A stretch of 64,000 bases of DNA from JADKAV01 sp963769435 (GTDB lineage: Bacteria > Actinomycetota > Actinomycetes > S36-B12 > UBA10799), in assembly GCA_963769435.1 (NCBI GenBank), contig CAVYLN010000001.1, positions 992,001-1,056,000 on the forward strand, in the 5' to 3' direction. Positions 58,863 through 64,000 of this stretch are shown here, piece by piece (position 1 is the stretch's first letter; each line of letters begins with the position of its first letter). The translations under genes and the position numbers were made by a program. The notes beneath the pieces were generated by a model. It was not told where the DNA came from. It saw only the letters and a program-made list of their open reading frames with translations, and did no database searches.

Positions 58863-60538
58863 GTGGAGGCGGCCCGCGTACCGGTGATCCGTGACTCGAC
58901 CACGCCCGACCGACTCATCAGCGGCGTGCTCGACGCGATCAGCGAACAGGCGGCGGTTCTCGACCCCCGCGGGGTGGTCGTGCGCGCGAACCTCGCGTGG
59001 CTCCAGACACCAACCGAACATCGGGGGATCGTCGATCGCAGCAACCCCGGAACCGATCACATCGCGACCCTGCGCGCGCAGTCCACACGAGTGGCGCGGA
59101 TCGCGGCCGATGGGATCCTGTCGGTTCTGCAGGGTGACCTGCCGGGGTTCCAGACCGACTACGACGCCGGCGAGCGCGCCTACGGGATGCAGGTCGACCC
59201 GTTGCCCGGTGGTGGCGCCGTGGTCAGGCATGTCGACATCACGTTCCGCCAGCATCTGCAGAGGCAGTTGGCTCACCGGGCGACACACGACCCCCTGACC
59301 GGCCTGCCCAATCGGATGGTCATGGCCGAGCGACTCGGCCAGGCACTGATCCGTGCGACCAGAACCGGCACCCCGGTCGGCGTGCTGTTCTGCGATGTCG
59401 ACCGCTTCAAGCAGATCAACGACACCCAGGGCCACGCGGTCGGCGACCAGGTCCTGGCCGCGATCGGTCGCCGACTGCACAACGCGGTTCAGCAGTCCGA
59501 TCTGGTCGCCCGTTTCGGTGGCGACGAGTTCGTGATCCTGATCGAGGACGCCACCGACATCGAACAGATCGCCAGGCAGTTGCAGACCGCGGCCACCAGC
59601 CCCATCGTCGTGGACGGCCGCCCGCTGCACTTCGGGGTGAGTCTGGGCATCGCTGTGCATTCGGGCACCGCGTACCCCCGATCCCGGGATCGTCGACTCG
59701 TTGCTCGCCGATGCCGACGCCGCCATGTACGCAGCGAAATTGTCCGGGCGCGGCAGCATCTTCTTCTTTCGAACCGTCGCTGCGCACCGCGCTGCGGGAT
59801 CCCGAACTCATCGCTCCGGCGTTGCGTCTGGCAGCTGACAAGGACGAGATCCGGATGATGGTGCAGCCCGTCGTGGAGTTGGAGTCCGGGCGGGTCAGCG
59901 CCTATGAGGCCCTGGTGCGCTGGGAACTGCCCGAGGTGGGGCTGTTGTCGCCGGCGGACTTCCTGCAGACCGCCGAGGAGACCGGTGCCATCGTGGAGAT
60001 CGGTCGCAGCATCCTTCGACAGTCACTCGATTTCGCGCGGGCCGTTCCACAGCAGTCGGTGTCGGTCAACGTCTCCTGGGTGGAACTGGCACATCCCGGG
60101 TACGCGCAGGGTGTGCTCGATGCGCTGCACGGTGCAGGTGTCCCGCCCGAGCGGCTATCACTCGAGGTGAACATCCCCGCACTGGTGGACCCGGGCCCGT
60201 TGGCGGGGCTGCGTGACCTGCGCGACGCGGGGGTGGGCATCACACTCGACGCGTTCGGCCGGCAACCGGTCGAACTGTCGGTACTCCCGGACCTCGGGGC
60301 CACGGCGGTGAAGATCGATCGCAAACTAACCGCGTTCACAGCACACCCGGGGCCGAAGGCTCGGATGGTGCAGGTGCTCGTGGAAATGGTGACCGGGCTG
60401 GGGCTGACCGGTATCGCCGAAGGCATCGAGACTCGCGAGCAGGCCTCTGCGGCGCACGACCTCGGGCTCGAGTACGGCCAGGGGTTCTACTTCGGCAAAC
60501 CTATGGAGACCCACGAGGCGCTCGCCGCGGCGCTGTGA
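58863..60538 (+). CDS. PAS-like/GGDEF/EAL protein with degenerate EAL domain (two +1 frameshifts)
   Basis: After correction a 557-residue c-di-GMP protein. An N-terminal PAS-like part (LISGVLDAISEQAAVLDPRG) precedes a GGDEF domain with HDPLTGLPNRMVMAERLG, FCDVDRFKQINDTQGHAVGD and intact RFGGDEFVIL, so it is likely an active diguanylate cyclase. The EAL domain keeps AYEALVRWEL and GIAEGIETREQ, but DDFG reads LDAFG and the ExxE of the LEITE region reads LEVNIPAL, so phosphodiesterase activity is doubtful. Extra bases are in the C-run 59675-59679 and T-run 59767-59769. GTG 58863 is in frame, close to CGATAT. Confidence 0.85.
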
Positions 60539-60544
60539 GCCCCG

Positions 60545-60735
60545 CCCCACCCGAGGTCCCCACCCCCACCCGAGGTTTTGCGCACCCCCACCCGAGGTTC
60601 CCGCACCCCCACACGAGGTTTTGTGAAGAAGTTGCCGCGAAACGTCGGCGTGTCGTGCGAACTTCTTCACAAAACCTCGGCGGGGCAGCACACAAAACCT
60701 CGGCGGGGCAGCACCGGAACCTCGGCGGGGCGCAC
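60545..60735. repeat. convergent-junction element: inverted repeat arrays around a 20-bp-arm hairpin
   Basis: Left repeats of 19-22 bp, each with CCGAGGT preceded by a C-rich tract, have CGAGGT at 60552, 60571, 60593 and 60614. A hairpin follows with perfect 20-bp arms CGAGGTTTTGTGAAGAAGTT (60614-60633) and its complement (60660-60679) around a 26-nt loop. Right repeats with CCTCGG start at 60675, 60699 and 60720, the complement of the left unit. Arm and loop match the element at 1190-1245; 20 of 26 loop bases are identical. Confidence 0.9.
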
Positions 60736-60757
60736 CCCCGGGACCCGGCCCCAGGAC

Positions 60758-61450
60758 TCACCCACTGATGCGTTGCGCCGACTCTCGAACCCCGGTCCAG
60801 CGACCCAGGTTCTGCAGGACCCCGAGCACGATCAACAACTGACCCACCACGTAGGTGGGCATGATCCAGGAACCGGCCCCGTCCGGCAGTCGATCGGAAA
60901 GCTCGGTGAGCGCGATCAGGCTGTCCGAGATCAGGAACAGCACGGCCCCGACCGCGGTGGGCGGGGAGACACCTGTGGCCAGGACCGCCATGGTCACCAG
61001 CGCCGTCGCGTAGATCATCACTGGTATCAGCAACACGCCGAGGTCAGGTGCCAGCAGCACGATCAGCCCCACACCGAACGCGACGTACGGCAGGGCCAGC
61101 CAGGGCTTGTTGTGCAACGGGCCGAGCGCGGTGAACCGGCGGAAGCCCATGATGTAGCAGATCTGCGCGCCGAGGAAGCCCGCGATGCCCGCGATGAAGA
61201 AGATCTCACCGTCACCCATCAGCAGGACGTCACCGAGCCAGGAGAAGACCAGCGCCCGCTTGACCCAGGTCGCCAAGGGGTGGTCCAGACCACCCAGACT
61301 CGCGACGAAGAAGCCCAGCAGCACGGGCATCAGGAAAGGTTTGGTGATCGTGCTCAGTTCGCCCAGGCTCAGGAACCCGCCGATCACGTTCAATCCGGCG
61401 AGCAGCGCATAAGCGATCAACCACCCCCTGGCGGCCCGGCGCTGGAGCAT
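60758..61450 (-). CDS. lysoplasmalogenase (YhhN/TMEM86 family)
   Basis: A 230-residue protein with eight hydrophobic helices. Family marks are TKPFLMPVLLGFFVA, LVFSWLGDVLLMGDGEIFFI and FLGAQICYIMGFRRF, with acidic residues in membrane helices, and FLISDSLIALTEL near the end. Members hydrolyse the vinyl-ether bond of lysoplasmalogens. ATG 61450 is chosen as the family start; an open stretch upstream crosses the divergent gene. Confidence 0.9.
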   Translation of the reverse strand: MLQRRAARGWLIAYALLAGLNVIGGFLSLGELSTITKPFLMPVLLGFFVASLGGLDHPLATWVKRALVFSWLGDVLLMGDGEIFFIAGIAGFLGAQICYIMGFRRFTALGPLHNKPWLALPYVAFGVGLIVLLAPDLGVLLIPVMIYATALVTMAVLATGVSPPTAVGAVLFLISDSLIALTELSDRLPDGAGSWIMPTYVVGQLLIVLGVLQNLGRWTGVRESAQRISG

Positions 61451-61499
61451 GTTAGGGAGTGTGGCATGCCACCGACGGCCACACATATGCTCAGCGGCT

Positions 61500-61967
61500 A
61501 TGACAGGTAACGATCCGGACAACACCGAAACCGCCGCGAACCGCAGAGTGCGCAGTGATGGCAGCGAGATGCGGATCCGGACCAACCGGATCGGGCTGTT
61601 GACCATCCACGCGACAGCACCGGTCGTCGAGGGGACGCTGTCCGGCACCGAGATCGAATTCACGGTCAGCATCGATCACGTGGACACCGGCAACCCGCTG
61701 CTCGATCCCGAACTCCATGCACTGATCCGTCAGATCACCAGCGGCACGCTGGTGTTCCGCGGCAGCAAGACCGGCGACACCTTCTCCGGCTCGGCCAGCG
61801 CGGGCAACCTCACGATTCCCCTCGACCTCACGGCCGGCGCCCAGGGCGAGGCGGCGATGGACCTGCAAGGACGGTCCAGGTTCTCCGACGTGCATGTGCC
61901 GCTACCCGGACTCGGCCACATCCGTCACCTCGAGGTGGACATAGACGGCCGCCTGCACCTCGAGTGA
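61500..61967 (+). CDS. YceI-like small beta-barrel protein (tentative)
   Basis: A 155-residue protein without signal peptide. EIEFTVSIDHVDTGNPLLDP and HALIRQITSGTLVFRGSKTG are spaced as in YceI-type lipid-binding barrels, which carry an IDTGN-type motif, and VDIDGRLHLE ends it. The match is partial, so the family is tentative. ATG 61500 is 8 nt after TATGCT. It ends 8 bp from the convergent DUF1254 gene and is divergent from the lysoplasmalogenase gene. Confidence 0.6.
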   Translation: MTGNDPDNTETAANRRVRSDGSEMRIRTNRIGLLTIHATAPVVEGTLSGTEIEFTVSIDHVDTGNPLLDPELHALIRQITSGTLVFRGSKTGDTFSGSASAGNLTIPLDLTAGAQGEAAMDLQGRSRFSDVHVPLPGLGHIRHLEVDIDGRLHLE

Positions 61968-61975
61968 TGGTCGGA

Positions 61976-63460
61976 CTACCGTCGCCTCACCGGCGGCGGC
62001 GTGTAATCGCCGTCGGCAACATCACCCTCGGGGCCGTATGCCCGCAGCATCACGTTGAACTGCCGTTTCGGGATCGGCAGCCAGTTGGCCTTGGGGGTGC
62101 CCTTGGGCCGCTGGTTGGCCATCACGATCGTGACCGAACCGTCCTTGGCCGTCACCAGGTTCTTCGTGTAGCTGGCCACGGCGTATTTCCTGGCCCGGTT
62201 GCGGACCAGTTCCACCGTCTTGGGCGTGTAGGCCGTCAAAGACCAGAACCGCTTGACCGTGGGGATCTGCTTCTTGCGCAGTTTCAGTTGGTAGACGTTG
62301 CGACCATTCAGCGTCCGGCCCTGCTTGTCGTTGAAGGCCTGGAAGTACGCGGCAGCGCTGAGGTTGTTGCCGAACTGGATGTACTCAGTGATGGATGAGC
62401 GGTCCAGGTAACCCTGGGTCGTGGTGGACCACTGCCCCATGTTGTCGAAGTGGACCCATCGCGACTTCGGCAGCGTGCCGTTCAGGTAGTTGCCCACCAG
62501 ATCAGCGTGGGCGGCCCGCGCCCCTTTCACCAGCCGGGCGCGGTTGCGCGGTTTGGCGAACAGGGTGTCGAAACGATCCGAAAGCGCGGCCTCCTTCGCG
62601 GTCTTGGGCTGGGTGGTCCGCGCGGCGAGCGCCGTCTGCAACTGCCTCAGGAACTTGCGCGGGGTCTTCCCGACCATCTGGTCCGCGGCCGTCTTGAAGG
62701 GTGCTCCGAACACCGCGCCGGGGACGATCCTGACCGGACCTGCGTCCGGGTTGTTGAGGTAGTCAGACAGCGTCGCCAGCCGCAGGCTATTGCGGAACGC
62801 CCGGGCCGCCAGGCGCTTGTCCACACCGTCCACGGTGTACTTGTCGGCCCGGAAGATGATGATCGTCGTGTCGTAGGGCATCTTGACCTCGGTCACACCG
62901 GCCGGGAGGGTGCCGGTCCATGAAGGACCTGTGATCGCGTAGGTGCCCGGGGTGTTACTCGGAATTCCGGACAGCACAGTTCCGTAGCCGTCCAGCTGCA
63001 GCACGGAGAAGATCGTGTCTGCGGCCGGGACCGTCACGATGACGGGCTCCTGGGAGACGTCGATCGTGCTGCTGGTGTAGATGGTGTCCACGTTGATGGC
63101 GACCACCGAACGATACGTGGGCGTCACTCTGCGGGGTCCGAGCAACTTGTTGCACGGCGAGATCTCCGCCTGGTAGTACGTGAACCATCTGGGATAGAAG
63201 GTGCGCAGGTAGGCCTGCCCGATCTGGCGAGGACCACCGGACGCCGTGGCCGGCGGGGCACTCGGGGTTGCCGGTGCATTGATCTTGTTGCACGACGTCG
63301 CCCCCAACTGCGCAGCAGACACCTCGGCCCGGACGGCCCCCGGATCACCTCCGGAACGCTGGGCGGAACCTGCTGTGGCGGGCAGCGCCCCTATGAGACT
63401 GACCGCCAGAGCACCCCCGATACCGATCGAGAGTGTCGTTCGGACGTTCGTGCTTGTCAT
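61976..63460 (-). CDS. secreted DUF1254/DUF1214 domain protein
   Basis: A 494-residue exported protein. The signal peptide is TTLSIGIGGALAVSLIGALP followed by ATAGSAQ. A DUF1254 part follows (RSVVAINVDTIYTSSTIDVS, VIVTVPAADTIFSVLQLDGY) and a DUF1214 part near the end (KRFWSLTAYTPKTVELVRN, SVTIVMANQRPKG, WLPIPKRQFNVMLRAYGPE). The two domains are usually found together; their function is unknown. ATG 63460 (MTSTNVRTTL) has GGAG about 8 nt upstream. Confidence 0.88.
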   Translation of the reverse strand: MTSTNVRTTLSIGIGGALAVSLIGALPATAGSAQRSGGDPGAVRAEVSAAQLGATSCNKINAPATPSAPPATASGGPRQIGQAYLRTFYPRWFTYYQAEISPCNKLLGPRRVTPTYRSVVAINVDTIYTSSTIDVSQEPVIVTVPAADTIFSVLQLDGYGTVLSGIPSNTPGTYAITGPSWTGTLPAGVTEVKMPYDTTIIIFRADKYTVDGVDKRLAARAFRNSLRLATLSDYLNNPDAGPVRIVPGAVFGAPFKTAADQMVGKTPRKFLRQLQTALAARTTQPKTAKEAALSDRFDTLFAKPRNRARLVKGARAAHADLVGNYLNGTLPKSRWVHFDNMGQWSTTTQGYLDRSSITEYIQFGNNLSAAAYFQAFNDKQGRTLNGRNVYQLKLRKKQIPTVKRFWSLTAYTPKTVELVRNRARKYAVASYTKNLVTAKDGSVTIVMANQRPKGTPKANWLPIPKRQFNVMLRAYGPEGDVADGDYTPPPVRRR

Positions 63461-63576
63461 GCCGTTCTCCAGTCCTCTTGGGGCATGCCGGGCCGAGCCG
63501 TGACCTCCACCCAAGCACAACGGCCGCGACCCCCGCCACCACGCCCGGCGCACAAGCGCCGGCCCGCACCCCCGGT

Positions 63577-64000
63577 TCAGACGTACATGGCGATCGTCTG
63601 CTCGGTGTAGGCCACCGGCAGGCCGTCACGGACGAGCATGCCGGTGACGGTCGACAACGGCCCACTGCGCCACTGCGCCTCGCCCCGCAGCCACGACCAC
63701 TGCTGACCGTCCGCATCGTCCACGTCTGCATGGAAGGCGGCATGCCAGCGGACGCTGCTGGCCGCAGTTGGGCGATCGACGAGCGCCAATTGCGGCGGCG
63801 GCCATGCGTCCAGGTGCGTCATCAACGCGGCCGGCCCGCGAGCGGGACCCAGATTCCGCACGAAACCACCGGCGACCGCACGGTCCGACCCGCTCATGGG
63901 GACGTCCCCCTCCCCGATCCGAACGTCGAGGTTCTGCAGGAACTGCGGCGTGATCCCTTCCAGTACGGGCATCCGGATGCAGTCTGCGAGTTCCTTCTCC
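63577..64000 (-). CDS. acyl-CoA thioesterase-like protein, C-terminal fragment
   Basis: The frame enters from the right edge and ends at 63577 with 140 residues. It shows ITPQFLQNLDVRIGEG, FVRNLGPARGPAALMTHLDA and WPPPQLALVDRP, then HAAFHADVDDADGQQW and the end GMLVRDGLPVAYTEQTIAMY. This is the second hot-dog half of a TesB-like thioesterase (4HBT_3 type), where DGxxVA/xxxQ at the end is typical. It would hydrolyse acyl-CoA. The N-terminal half lies outside the window. Confidence 0.75.
   Translation of the reverse strand, partial: EKELADCIRMPVLEGITPQFLQNLDVRIGEGDVPMSGSDRAVAGGFVRNLGPARGPAALMTHLDAWPPPQLALVDRPTAASSVRWHAAFHADVDDADGQQWSWLRGEAQWRSGPLSTVTGMLVRDGLPVAYTEQTIAMYV

Overview
This window comes from a high-GC actinobacterium of the class Actinomycetes; I cannot name the family. 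The evidence is the GC-rich third codon positions, many GTG starts, and actinobacterial markers: the 32-residue ribosomal protein bS22, the DUF3159 and DUF5302 families, ClpC, the radA-disA pair, a CtpE-type Ca2+ ATPase and an alkane hydroxylase with rubredoxin. Block 249-5650 (SerB1-like HAD phosphatase, acyltransferase, SDR, bS22, ProC) matches the serB1/Rv0502/galE2/Rv0500B/proC neighbourhood of mycobacteria. I saw no tRNA, rRNA, insertion sequence, prophage or CRISPR array.

Layout. 1-8.2 kb: acyl-CoA ligase end, lipid acyltransferase/SDR, bS22, AcuC, proline synthesis (proC) facing proline breakdown (TetR-putB), a TIM-barrel isomerase. 8.3-16.9 kb: Ppx/GppA, a Cys-rich unknown, RadA, DisA, MutY, ClpC. 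17.1-24.4 kb: sucrose and glucoside metabolism (sucrose-phosphate synthase, a phosphatase/glycosidase fusion, a GH63-like hydrolase). 24.4-32.2 kb: two FluC subunits with DUF190 between them, L,D-transpeptidase, membrane glycosyltransferase-like protein, Sua5, alcohol dehydrogenase, FUSC protein. 32.3-42.9 kb: YdeI, a DNA-binding protein, TerC under a manganese riboswitch, M20 peptidase, EamA, CtpE, sirtuin, alpha/beta hydrolase, DUF255 protein. 43.2-45.4 kb: a compositionally different Ntn hydrolase and a peroxiredoxin preceded by a poly-cysteine leader peptide. 45.5-52.7 kb: quinone reductase, MinD-like ATPase and HAMP sensor converging on an ATPase-GNAT/MFS/ATP-grasp operon. 52.9-64 kb: DUF3159, AIM24, the alkB-rubredoxin-TetR operon, DacB, pyrophosphatase, GGDEF-EAL, lysoplasmalogenase, DUF1254 protein, thioesterase.

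Three window-wide patterns matter. First, many genes look leaderless: a -10 hexamer of TANNNT type ends 6-7 nt before the start codon. Second, convergent gene pairs are either almost touching (3-30 bp apart, eight cases) or more than 100 bp apart (six cases); all six wide gaps hold a long hairpin or palindrome, four of them inside tandem-repeat arrays. One hairpin type occurs twice, 59 kb apart, with a conserved loop. Third, at least fifteen genes are broken by single-base insertions and none by a deletion, about 28 events with half inside 17.1-24.2 kb. I read most of these as uncorrected sequence errors and describe such genes as intact after the shift.

The best candidates for something new are the leaderless poly-Cys leader ORF in front of a 1-Cys peroxiredoxin (45050-45146), the hairpin-plus-tandem-repeat elements at convergent junctions, and the HAMP/MinD with ATPase-GNAT/MFS/ATP-grasp locus at 46.6-52.7 kb.
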